NCBI RefSeq assembly: GCF_900142105.1
Contig: NZ_FQZS01000010.1
Location: 62,001 to 126,000 of the forward strand
Length of the DNA stretch: 64,000 bases
Direction of reading: 5' to 3'
Source of the DNA: Lutispora thermophila DSM 19022
Lineage (GTDB): Bacteria; Bacillota; Clostridia; Lutisporales; Lutisporaceae
A program made the position numbers and the translations under genes. Position 1 is the first letter of the stretch. The number at the start of each line of letters is the position of its first letter. This document shows positions 55,852 to 63,016 of the stretch, piece by piece. Below the pieces are notes generated by a model. That model was not told the origin of the DNA, did no database searches, and worked only from the letters and a program-made list of their open reading frames with translations.

Positions 55852-56784
55852 TTTTTCAACCATCTCATCGATTATTTTTGTCAGTACTTCAGATTTAGCA
55901 TCAATTACTATTTTGTTTTTATTTTCTACAGCGTTTTTAAGGTCGTTCAATGCAAATTCAAATTTGGTCATTTGCTCTGTTACATCCTTTTTTAGCTTTG
56001 GTTTAGCTGAGGACCATATATTGATAAGATATTCCATAGCAGGTTTCATAGAATTATAATCATCTTTTTCAGCAAACAGCTTTACTTTTTTTATGCTATA
56101 TTTAAGTCTGTCAAGATCAGGAGGTACTTTAGTAGTATATAGTTCATAAAAATCTGGCAGAGTTTTTAAGAGAGAGTTTACATCAAGAAGTGTTTTGTAT
56201 TCATCTCTTGTTTGTATGGTATTTGTCAGATTATCAAGGTTTTTTTCGAATTCTTCAATAGATTTTGCCTGAGCTAAAGCTTTTATTGCTTTTGGTTCAT
56301 AAGAATTCCACTTTTCATGGAGTTCTATCACTTTCTTTTTTAAATCCTCGAATTTTTCCAAAGTTTCTTTTTGCTTCTTAGCTAATTCCTCCTGATCTTT
56401 GGCAAGCTGTTGTTGCTTACTAAATTCTGCAAGTTCTTCTGGCTTCATTTCTATCTTTATTTCACCTTGACTTTGTTGTTGATTTCCCTGTTGTCTGCTT
56501 TGTTCACCACCTTGTTGGTGTTCATTTTTACTGACTTCTGAGCCGGAAGATATTATTCCCTGTTGAGCTTTCTTTTTTTCTTCATACATGAACATAAGTG
56601 TTTTTTCGACTTCTTCAATGCTTTTTCTTAACTCTTCCAATTCCTTTGGTGGTTCATTTTGCTCATCATTTTTAGCAGCATCTGTTGAAGGTTTTAATTG
56701 AGGAGTGCAGGAAACTAGAGAAAATATTGCTGCAAATATAATCAGGAGAACAGTGGATTTATATAAAAATATTTTTCTGATCAA
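55840..56784 (-). CDS. Lipoprotein with long coiled coil, unknown function
   Basis: The 314-residue lipoprotein has a signal (about 1-23) ending IFSLVSC. Charged, Gln-rich helical segments with coiled-coil character follow (ELRKSIEEVEKTLMFMYEEKKK; QQLAKDQEELAKKQKETLEKF), then a more globular helical C-terminus. A QQG/QQSQGE low-complexity stretch lies near 95-115. No family recognised. TTG at 56784 is preferred as start because AGAGGTG is seven bases upstream; the GTG at 56793 would overlap the site. Convergent and overlapping by 12 bases with the TauE gene. Confidence 0.7.
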   Translation of the reverse strand: MIRKIFLYKSTVLLIIFAAIFSLVSCTPQLKPSTDAAKNDEQNEPPKELEELRKSIEEVEKTLMFMYEEKKKAQQGIISSGSEVSKNEHQQGGEQSRQQGNQQQSQGEIKIEMKPEELAEFSKQQQLAKDQEELAKKQKETLEKFEDLKKKVIELHEKWNSYEPKAIKALAQAKSIEEFEKNLDNLTNTIQTRDEYKTLLDVNSLLKTLPDFYELYTTKVPPDLDRLKYSIKKVKLFAEKDDYNSMKPAMEYLINIWSSAKPKLKKDVTEQMTKFEFALNDLKNAVENKNKIVIDAKSEVLTKIIDEMVEKLKS

Positions 56785-56943
56785 AAAAATCACCTCTTTT
56801 TTTATTATTTCCTGTGGTATGATATATATTTATTGCATATGACAAAGACTAAATTTTGAAAAATAAAATAAGTTTTTATAAAGTTGTGATATAATTTGGA
56901 ATATGAAACTATAAAACTTAGGATTTTTAAGGAGTATATGTAT

Positions 56944-57627
56944 ATGACAGAAAAATTATTTAAAAACGTTTTTTATATAATTATTTCCTTAATTTTATCA
57001 TTACTTTTATTGCTTACTGCAACGGAAATAGTTGTCTTTGATATGGATTATTATAAAAATCAATATAAGAAAAATAACATTCCTGCCACGGTAGGAGTTG
57101 AGGAAAAGGATTTGATGGAATCCACTGAAAAGCTGCTCGATTACCTTAAAGATAAAAGAGGTAATTTGGATTTCAAGACTAAAATCAATGGAGAAGAAAA
57201 GGAATTTTTTAGCGAGAGAGACAAATTGCATATGATAGATGTTAAACATCTGTTTGTTGCAGGTAGAAAAATTAGAAATGGTATATTCATATTTTTTCTA
57301 ATTCTTGCAGCTTTTTTCATATCCAAAAAAATTAGGTGTGATTTTGGTAAGTATTTTTTGGTCTCATCCATAGTTGGAATAATGCCCTTTGGTATTTTAG
57401 TAATACTAATGAAAATTGATTTTTATAAATACTTTACCATGTTCCATGAGATATTTTTTAGCAATGATCTTTGGTTATTGGATCCTAAAGTAGACAGATT
57501 GGCAAATATATTTCCTGAGATTTTTTTCTATGATACAGCTATAAAGATAATCATATATTATTTGACAGTTCAATTTGTTTTATTTATATTAGGATTGATA
57601 ATTATGTTAAAGAAAAGAAAATTATAG
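56944..57627 (+). CDS. TIGR01906 family integral membrane protein
   Basis: The 227-residue protein has four hydrophobic segments: residues 6-28, 113-131, 140-160 and 200-222. An extracellular loop of about 80 residues (YYKNQYKKNN, then FFSERDKLHMIDVKHLF) carries the family motif E-x-x-H-M-x-D-V-K. Its role is unknown. ATG at 56944 is chosen, nine bases after AAGGAG; another ATG at 56938 is only three bases away. It is 20 bases upstream of the GerMN gene, and the series 56944-59267 is co-directional with small gaps, so probably one operon. Confidence 0.82.
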   Translation: MTEKLFKNVFYIIISLILSLLLLLTATEIVVFDMDYYKNQYKKNNIPATVGVEEKDLMESTEKLLDYLKDKRGNLDFKTKINGEEKEFFSERDKLHMIDVKHLFVAGRKIRNGIFIFFLILAAFFISKKIRCDFGKYFLVSSIVGIMPFGILVILMKIDFYKYFTMFHEIFFSNDLWLLDPKVDRLANIFPEIFFYDTAIKIIIYYLTVQFVLFILGLIIMLKKRKL

Positions 57628-57647
57628 GCAATGATGGAGGCTTAACG

Positions 57648-58187
57648 ATGAAGAGAATCATAATCTTTTTACTTGTAATATCGGTTATTTTATGTGGATG
57701 CAGCAAGCAGAACAATGATATTGAGGATATTGTTGTTGAGCCGGAGGAAGAAATTGAGCAATTGGAGGAAAGAGAAATTATATTATATTTTTCTAATTCT
57801 CAAGCTGAGTATGTTGTTCCTGAACACAGAATCATAAAGGTGAAGAAGGGTATCAGCCATGAAGATTATGCAAAAATAGTATTGGAGGAGTTAATAAAAG
57901 GGCCTAAGGCTGAAAATCTATATAAAACAATACCTGAAGAAGTTAAAGTCCTATATGTTAAAATAGAAGATGATACTATTTATATTGACTTTTCAAAGGA
58001 GATGCATACAAAGCACTGGGGTGGAGCAGCAGGAGAGGATATGACTATATGCTCATTGGCGAATACAATGACAGAGTTGGAAGGTATAAAATATGTGATG
58101 CCTAGTGTAGAAGGTGTGGCTTTGAACATAGAACATATGATAATTGAGCAGCCATTAGAGAGGATGGAAGAAAGGATATATAGATAA
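57648..58187 (+). CDS. GerMN-domain lipoprotein (paralogue of 34099)
   Basis: The 179-residue lipoprotein has a signal ending VILCGCS (Cys near 18). An acidic linker (VVEPEEEIEQLEEREI) and one GerMN domain follow: IILYFSNSQAEYVVPEHR, AKIVLEELIKGPKAENLYK, IEDDTIYIDFSKEMHTKHWGG. It resembles 34099 in architecture and length. Role is probably at the cell surface or forespore envelope. It is 21 bases upstream of the thioredoxin-reductase-like gene, so operon membership is likely, though without an obvious functional link. Confidence 0.85.
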   Translation: MKRIIIFLLVISVILCGCSKQNNDIEDIVVEPEEEIEQLEEREIILYFSNSQAEYVVPEHRIIKVKKGISHEDYAKIVLEELIKGPKAENLYKTIPEEVKVLYVKIEDDTIYIDFSKEMHTKHWGGAAGEDMTICSLANTMTELEGIKYVMPSVEGVALNIEHMIIEQPLERMEERIYR

Positions 58188-58209
58188 TAATTAATATGGA
58201 GGTTTTTAA

Positions 58210-59076
58210 ATGTTTGATTCGGTAATAATTGGAGGAGGACCTGCAGCCATGTCAGCTGCATTAAATCTTAAAATTCGAAATAAAAATTTTATTATTCTTG
58301 CTGGAGGAGATAAAGTAACAGGCCTTAGTAAGGCTCCTAATGTAGAAAATTACCTAGGGATTAATAATGTAAGTGGACAAGAACTTTTATCAGTTTTTGA
58401 CAAACACTTAAAGGAAATGGAAATAGAGAAGAAAAAAGAGATGGCTTACAATATCCTCAATATGGGTGACTATTTTATGATAAACGCAGGAAATAACTTT
58501 TATGACGCCAAAACCATTATTATAGCCACTGGCAAGGCAAAGAATAAAATGATTGAAGGAGAAGAAGAATATCTTGGCAAAGGTGTAGGATATTGTGCCA
58601 CATGTGATGGGCCTTTATATAGGAACAAGGTAGTAACTATTGTTTCTGAAAATGAAGAAGGGGAAGAAGAGGTAAAATTTCTGAGTGAAATATGTTCCAA
58701 AGTATATTATTTGCCTCTTTATGAGACGGATTTTTCATGCAGAGGAAATTTAACCGTATTAGAAGGCAAGCCAATATCAGTTATTGGTAACGGCAATAAA
58801 GTTACATCGCTTTCAACTTCTGAGGGAAATATAGATACAGATGCAGTGTTTTTCATCAGAAACGTGTTGCCTGTTAATCAATTATTAGAAGGTTTGGAGC
58901 TGGAAGATGGTTCAATAAAAGTTGATAGGACAATGGCTACGAGCGTTTCTGGTGTCTATGCCTGTGGTGACTGTACAGGGAAGCCATTTCAAATTGCTAA
59001 AGCAGTAGGTGAAGGCAATATTGCTGCATTAAGTGTTGTAAAATACCTAGATAAAAATGCGGAGGTGGAATTATGA
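58210..59076 (+). CDS. Thioredoxin-reductase-like flavoprotein lacking the NADPH-binding site (FFTR/DDOR-like)
   Basis: The 288-residue FAD disulfide reductase has FAD motif IIGGGPAAMSAAL (7-18), IIATGKAK, and redox pair C129-A-T-C132 in GYCATCDG. The C-terminal FAD motif SGVYACGDCTGKPFQIAKAV is near 240-262. Where NADPH-dependent enzymes have GGGDSA and HRRxxxR, this protein has TIVSENEEGEEEVKFL and YLPLYETDF, so both pyridine-nucleotide signatures are gone. Clostridial ferredoxin-dependent flavin thioredoxin reductases have this form, so reduced ferredoxin is the likely donor (inference). It overlaps the next gene by four bases (ATGA), suggesting that the DUF1858 protein is its partner. GGAGG precedes ATG. 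Confidence 0.88.
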   Translation: MFDSVIIGGGPAAMSAALNLKIRNKNFIILAGGDKVTGLSKAPNVENYLGINNVSGQELLSVFDKHLKEMEIEKKKEMAYNILNMGDYFMINAGNNFYDAKTIIIATGKAKNKMIEGEEEYLGKGVGYCATCDGPLYRNKVVTIVSENEEGEEEVKFLSEICSKVYYLPLYETDFSCRGNLTVLEGKPISVIGNGNKVTSLSTSEGNIDTDAVFFIRNVLPVNQLLEGLELEDGSIKVDRTMATSVSGVYACGDCTGKPFQIAKAVGEGNIAALSVVKYLDKNAEVEL

Positions 59077-59267
59077 TAGATAAGAATATGATAATTGATG
59101 ATATTCTTTATAAATATCCTGATTTGGAAAATGTATTTAGAGACTTTGGGATCAGATGTTTTGGTTGAGGTGGAGCATTATATATGTCTGTTGAACAGGC
59201 TGCTCAACGTTATGGAATAGATGTTGAAGAACTTACAAAAGAATTGAATTCATCAGTGAAAAATTAA
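59073..59267 (+). CDS. DUF1858 redox-disulfide protein with in-frame TGA, putative selenoprotein
   Basis: From ATG at 59073 the frame gives 31 sense codons, TGA at 59166-59168, 32 more sense codons and TAA at 59265-59267. The peptide reads ...ENVFRDFGIRCFG, then TGA, then GGALYMSVEQAAQRYGIDVE and ELTKELN. This is a complete DUF1858 domain (the hybrid-cluster-protein-associated type), in which the family has a C-x-G-C redox pair; here the second Cys codon is TGA, giving C-F-G-U. It is the redox-active position, as in other Cys/Sec pairs. A hairpin 21 bases after the TGA could serve as SECIS. The start overlaps the reductase stop (ATGA). GGAGGTGG is upstream. Alternative: a nonsense mutation. 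Confidence 0.72.
59190..59208 (+). promoter_or_regulatory. Possible bacterial SECIS hairpin
   Basis: GTTGAACAGGCTGCTCAAC folds as a 5-bp stem GTTGA/TCAAC, an A-C mismatch, a C-G/A-T pair and loop GGC. The loop lies 29 bases after the TGA and starts with GG, matching the position and guanine rule described for bacterial SECIS elements. It is short; no computation was run. Confidence 0.45.
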
Positions 59268-59288
59268 AAGATATGTATAAATATATAT

Positions 59289-59311
59289 CCGCCCTGTTGG
59301 GCGGTTTATTT
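59289..59311 (+). terminator. Intrinsic terminator after the DUF1858 gene
   Basis: Stem CCGCCC / GGGCGG with loop TGTT, then TTTATTTAT. Confidence 0.8.
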
Positions 59312-59324
59312 ATGCTTAACTAGT

Positions 59325-59353
59325 TTGACAGCAGAATCATTATGATATAGAAT
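59325..59353 (+). promoter_or_regulatory. SigA promoter for the radical SAM gene
   Basis: TTGACA (59325-59330), 17 bp, TAGAAT (59348-59353), identical to the tRNA promoter at 8152. Confidence 0.85.
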
Positions 59354-59390
59354 TATTAAAGGAAATTTGATATAGAGAGGACTAGTAGTG

Positions 59391-60749
59391 ATGATACATA
59401 AATATAAAATGAATGAAATGAACATTGTTTTGGATGTAAACAGTGGAGCGGTTCATATAGTTGAGGATATTGTATATGAAATTTTGGATACGTTCATGAA
59501 TCCATCCGATGTGGAATTAGCAGATAAACTTAAGGATAAGTATGGAGAAGAAAAGTATATTGAAGTTTCAGAAGAAATAATGAAACTTAAGGAAGAAGGA
59601 TTGCTCTTTTCAGAAGATACATATAAAGAAGCGATTCTTTCAAAGAAAAATGATTGCCAGGTTAAAGCAATATGCCTGAATATTGCGCATGATTGTAATA
59701 TTAGATGTGGTTACTGCTTTGCTTCTACAGGAGATTATCATGGTGGGAGAAAGCTTATGCCTTTTGAAGTAGCTAAAAAGGCTATAGACTTTCTTCTTGA
59801 GAATTCAGGAAATAGAAAGAGACTGGAAGTTGACTTTTTCGGTGGAGAACCAATGCTGAATTTTGACGTAGTTAAGCAAACTATCCAATATGGAAGAGAA
59901 AAGGCTAGAGAATACAATAAGACCATTGGCTTTACAATGACTACAAATGCAACACTTCTGGATGATGATTCCATTGAGTATCTCAATGAGAACATGGATA
60001 ATGTTGTATTAAGTATAGATGGAAGAAAAAATATTAATGATAATATGAGAAAGACTATTAATAATAAAGGGACCTATGATATAATTTTGTCGAAGATTAA
60101 GAAGTTTGTGGAAAAGAGAGGTGGTAAAAGCCACTATATTAGGGGAACTTTTACCGCTTACAACTTGGACTTTATCAATGATGTAATTGCGCTGGCCGAT
60201 GAAGGTTTTAAAGAAATATCCATTGAACCTGTGGTAGCTTCTCCAGAGATGGACTATGCTTTAAGAGATGAGCATATGGATAGAATAATGGAGGAGTACG
60301 AAAATCTAGCAAAGAAGATGATAGAATATGATAAGGCGGGTAAGCCTTTCAAATTCTACCATTATCTAATAGATTTAGATGGAGGTCCTTGTGTATACAA
60401 AAAGGTATCTTCCTGTGGTGCAGGTTATGAATATTTTGCAGTTACTCCCGATGGTGATTTGTATCCCTGTCATCAATTTGTGGGCAGAGAAGGATATAAA
60501 ATGGGAAATGTTTTTATAGGTTTGGAAGATAAAGAACTGCAAAAGGAGTTTTCCAATAATTCTGTATACCATAAGGAGAAATGCAGTGAGTGCTGGGCAA
60601 AGTTCTATTGCAGCGGTGGTTGCCAAGCTAATGCTGAGGCATTCAACAAAAATTTAAAGGTACCTTATGATCTGGAATGTAAGATGCAGCGCAAGAGAAT
60701 TGAGTGTGCAATAATGCTTAAAGCACATTATTCAATTATAGATAATTAA
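59391..60749 (+). CDS. SCIFF-type radical SAM peptide maturase (thioether-forming)
   Basis: The 452-residue radical SAM/SPASM enzyme resembles CteB/ScfB, which installs thioether crosslinks in the Clostridia peptide SCIFF ('six cysteines in forty-five'). N-terminal RiPP-recognition-like region: NIVLDVNSGAVHIVEDIVYEI, quoted here as 'NIVLDVNSGAVHIVED'. Radical SAM cluster: DCNIRCGYCFASTGDYHGG (CxxxCxxC); then EVDFFGGEPMLNFDVVKQ. SPASM ligands: CGAGYEYFAVTPDGDLYPCHQF, written as 'CGAGYEYFAVTPDG', and KCSECWAKFYCSGGC near 400. ATG at 59391 matches the usual N-terminus; GTG 59388 is possible. The precursor normally lies just upstream, but no cysteine-rich ORF is found here. Confidence 0.9.
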   Translation: MIHKYKMNEMNIVLDVNSGAVHIVEDIVYEILDTFMNPSDVELADKLKDKYGEEKYIEVSEEIMKLKEEGLLFSEDTYKEAILSKKNDCQVKAICLNIAHDCNIRCGYCFASTGDYHGGRKLMPFEVAKKAIDFLLENSGNRKRLEVDFFGGEPMLNFDVVKQTIQYGREKAREYNKTIGFTMTTNATLLDDDSIEYLNENMDNVVLSIDGRKNINDNMRKTINNKGTYDIILSKIKKFVEKRGGKSHYIRGTFTAYNLDFINDVIALADEGFKEISIEPVVASPEMDYALRDEHMDRIMEEYENLAKKMIEYDKAGKPFKFYHYLIDLDGGPCVYKKVSSCGAGYEYFAVTPDGDLYPCHQFVGREGYKMGNVFIGLEDKELQKEFSNNSVYHKEKCSECWAKFYCSGGCQANAEAFNKNLKVPYDLECKMQRKRIECAIMLKAHYSIIDN

Positions 60750-60765
60750 TTATAGGAGGGTATTT

Positions 60766-61341
60766 ATGGAAAAGTTTGTACCGGTTTCAATGTCAAACCG
60801 CCATGTTCATTTAAGTAAAAAGGATTTAGAAGCATTATTTGGTGAAGGATATGAACTCACCGTTATGAAAGAGCTTTCACAGCCTGGTCAGTATGCATGC
60901 GAAGAAAAGGTTGATGTAGTTGGTCCTAAAGGAGCATTAAAAGGTGTAAGAATACTGGGTCCAGTAAGACCATCTACACAGGTGGAAATCTCAAAATTTG
61001 ATGCGAGAGCTATGGGAGTTGAAGGTGTTGTTAGGGCATCCGGCAATACTGCAGGTACCCCAGGTTGCATATTAGTAGGACCTAAAGGTCAAGTAGAGTT
61101 AAAAGAGGGAGTTATTGTTGCAGCTAGACATATACATATGCATACAAGCGATGCTTCTAAATTTGGATTAAAGGATAAAGATGTTGTAAAAGTAAGAGTA
61201 GGCAATGAAAGGGCTGTTGTGTTTGAAAATGTGGTTGTAAGAGTCCATCCTGAATATGCTCTTGATATGCATATAGATATAGAAGAAGGTAATGCTGCTG
61301 GCATAAATAATGGAGATTTAGGGGAGATAATAAGAGAATGA
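60766..61341 (+). CDS. pduL: PduL-type phosphotransacylase
   Basis: The 191-residue zinc enzyme converts acyl-CoA and phosphate to acyl phosphate (propionyl- or acetyl-). Both PduL domains are seen: [18 protein letters not shown] with metal-binding histidines, [20 protein letters not shown], and the second site [20 protein letters not shown]. There is no N-terminal microcompartment-targeting extension, so it is the cytoplasmic form that can replace Pta in acetate formation. AGGAGGG is eight bases before ATG. It overlaps deoC by four bases (ATGA), so acyl-phosphate production is coupled to the acetaldehyde released by deoxyribose-phosphate aldolase. Confidence 0.93.
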   Translation: MEKFVPVSMSNRHVHLSKKDLEALFGEGYELTVMKELSQPGQYACEEKVDVVGPKGALKGVRILGPVRPSTQVEISKFDARAMGVEGVVRASGNTAGTPGCILVGPKGQVELKEGVIVAARHIHMHTSDASKFGLKDKDVVKVRVGNERAVVFENVVVRVHPEYALDMHIDIEEGNAAGINNGDLGEIIRE

Positions 61342-61994
61342 TTGATTTAGCTCCATATATAGACCATACTATTCTTAAACCTGAGACTACAGAAAAGGAT
61401 ATCACAAGAATTTGCAGTGAAGCGCTGAAGTATGGTTTTGCTTCGGTGTGTATTAATCCATGCTATGTGAAGATCGCCTATAACATGTTGAAGGATTCTC
61501 CGGTTAAGGTTTGCACCGTCATTGGTTTTCCTTTGGGAGCAAGTACTACTGCAGTCAAAGTAGCTGAGGCAGAAGATGCAATTAGAAACGGAGCCCAGGA
61601 AATTGATATGGTAATTAATATTGGAGCATTAAAAAGCGGTAATATAGATTATGTCAAAGATGATATTGCTGCTGTAGCTAATGTTTGTAAAGGAAAAGCG
61701 CTGCTTAAGGTTATCATTGAAACCTGTCTACTTGATGATTATGAAAAGGTTGAAGCCTGTAAGGCGGCTAAGGCTGCCGGAGCTGACTATGTAAAGACAT
61801 CTACAGGATTTTCAATAGGAGGTGCAACAGAAACGGATGTTGCATTGATGAGAAAGACTGTCGGTGACACTATGGGAGTAAAAGCATCAGGAGGCATTCG
61901 TGATCTTAGCACTGCTCTTGCAATGATAAAAGCTGGAGCCAGCAGGATTGGAGCAAGCGCTTCAGTGAAGATAATGGAAGAGTTGGACAAATAA
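61338..61994 (+). CDS. deoC: Deoxyribose-phosphate aldolase
   Basis: The 218-residue TIM-barrel class I aldolase splits 2-deoxyribose 5-phosphate into glyceraldehyde 3-phosphate and acetaldehyde. Motifs are [18 protein letters not shown] at the N-terminus, [32 protein letters not shown] (catalytic Asp), [16 protein letters not shown] with the Schiff-base Lys near 150, and [10 protein letters not shown] with the second Lys. Length is normal. It starts inside the pduL stop (4-bp overlap). A terminator covers its stop codon. Confidence 0.97.
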   Translation: MIDLAPYIDHTILKPETTEKDITRICSEALKYGFASVCINPCYVKIAYNMLKDSPVKVCTVIGFPLGASTTAVKVAEAEDAIRNGAQEIDMVINIGALKSGNIDYVKDDIAAVANVCKGKALLKVIIETCLLDDYEKVEACKAAKAAGADYVKTSTGFSIGGATETDVALMRKTVGDTMGVKASGGIRDLSTALAMIKAGASRIGASASVKIMEELDK

Positions 61995-62012
61995 GATTTT
62001 TTCTTATTTGTC
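61986..62012 (+). terminator. Intrinsic terminator after deoC
   Basis: Perfect 11-bp stem GACAAATAAGA / TCTTATTTGTC with 5-base T loop, then TATTTTTTGC. Confidence 0.8.
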
Positions 62013-62100
62013 TATTTTTTGCATAGATACAGAGGAAATAAAAATACTAAATTGATGAGATGTATTATCAATAGTGCTGAAAAATTTAGAATTTTAACCT

Positions 62101-62349
62101 ATGAGTGATAGAAAATTTGAGGAAGCGACATTGCAATACAGTGCTAAAGAAAGTTATATGACAATCATAAAATTATTTCCCAAAGAATGAAAAAATCAGA
62201 GTAGAAATTCTACCGGAACAAATACTAAAAACAAGCAGACCTCTGCATAGTTTTGATTTTTCAGTTAAACGATATACTGAGCATATGATGTAGATGGTAT
62301 AAAAAGATTAAGAAAATCAATAAAAAATCTATTAATCTTTGAAATGTAA
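62101..62349 (+). pseudogene. Possible remnant of a small gene, three frame pieces
   Basis: Three successive coding-like pieces can be read only with frame changes: MSDRKFEEATLQYSAKES... (62101-62190), then NEKIRVEILPEQILKTSRP... to about 62290, then VDGIKRLRKSIKNLLIFEM ending TAA at 62347-62349. There is no good ribosome site. I do not recognise the family. It may also be chance. The rest of 62013-62415 holds only a TATAAT (62375-62380) likely serving rubredoxin. Confidence 0.3.
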
Positions 62350-62415
62350 TATAGAATTATTATCCAGTTGGTGTTATAATCTATATACAATATTTGAAAC
62401 CAAGGAGGTAGTATA

Positions 62416-62574
62416 ATGGATAAATGGGTATGTACAGTATGTGGTTATGTTTATGATCCTGAAGTGGGTGATCCAGATAGCGGTATAGCTCCTGGAACAG
62501 CATGGGAAGATGTGCCTGATGATTGGGTTTGTCCTACATGCGGTGTAGGCAAGGATGATTTTGAAAAGATGTAA
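62416..62574 (+). CDS. Rubredoxin
   Basis: The 52-residue iron protein carries single electrons in anaerobes (to rubrerythrin, superoxide reductase or similar). Cys6 and Cys9 in [12 protein letters not shown] and Cys39 and Cys42 in [13 protein letters not shown] hold one Fe atom. [20 protein letters not shown] is the standard central part. AAGGAGG is nine bases before the ATG at 62416. Probably its own promoter (TATAAT at 62375-62380). Short gene followed by a terminator. Confidence 0.97.
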   Translation: MDKWVCTVCGYVYDPEVGDPDSGIAPGTAWEDVPDDWVCPTCGVGKDDFEKM

Positions 62575-62578
62575 TGAT

Positions 62579-62602
62579 AAAAGGTGCCAATTGGCACCTT
62601 TT
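62579..62602 (+). terminator. Intrinsic terminator after rubredoxin
   Basis: Palindrome AAAAGGTGCC AATT GGCACCTTTT: 10-bp stem, 4-base loop, T-run. Confidence 0.85.
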
Positions 62603-62629
62603 ATAGCTAAAAATTTTATAAAAATATTG

Positions 62630-62658
62630 TTGCAAAATATGCAAAAACATGATATTAT
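62630..62658 (+). promoter_or_regulatory. Promoter for tRNA-Gln
   Basis: TTGCAA (62630-62635), 17 bp, TATTAT (62653-62658), preceded by TTTTATAAAA. The arrangement is the same as at tRNA-Ala. Confidence 0.75.
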
Positions 62659-62678
62659 ATAATTCGTTGATGAAACAT

Positions 62679-62752
62679 TCCCGGTTTGTGTAACGGTAGC
62701 ACAACTGACTCTGGATCAGTTTGTCGAGGTTCGAATCCTTGACCGGGAGCCA
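62679..62752 (+). tRNA. tRNA-Gln (CTG)
   Basis: 74-nt cloverleaf: acceptor TCCCGGT / ACCGGGA, anticodon loop CTCTGGA (CTG), T loop GGTTCGAATCC, encoded CCA. Confidence 0.94.
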
Positions 62753-62765
62753 TTATGATTCAATT

Positions 62766-62794
62766 CCTGCAAGGTTAAACACTTTGCAGGTTTT
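62766..62794 (+). terminator. Intrinsic terminator after tRNA-Gln
   Basis: Stem CCTGCAAGG / CTTTGCAGG (one G-U), 7-base loop, then TTTTAATTTT. Confidence 0.8.
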
Positions 62795-62807
62795 AATTTT
62801 ATACATG

Positions 62808-62853
62808 AGAAAAAGGCTAACATTTTTGATGATAAAAATGTTAGCCTTTTTCT
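62808..62853. terminator. Strong bidirectional terminator
   Basis: Perfect 20-bp inverted repeat (arms 62808-62827 and 62834-62853; A-rich left end, T-rich right end) with a 6-base loop. It separates the plus-strand tRNA from the minus-strand regulator. 62854-63016 has no further feature. Confidence 0.85.
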
Positions 62854-63016
62854 ATGCTAAAATGTTTTGGTGGTCCTAAAAAAGATTAAAGATTATATAA
62901 ACCATTGAAATTTGAGCAAGCTCAATATAGCAAAATATATAGTAGTTGATGAAATTCACGAAACATGATATAAATTACAATTCTTTAATTCTGTCAAAGT
63001 AATTAGACTTTATATC

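Noticed and set aside
62808-62853. 20-bp inverted repeat considered as a mobile-element end or CRISPR-like repeat
   Set aside because: A single copy, with A-run/T-run flanks and placement between convergent genes; it is a bidirectional terminator.
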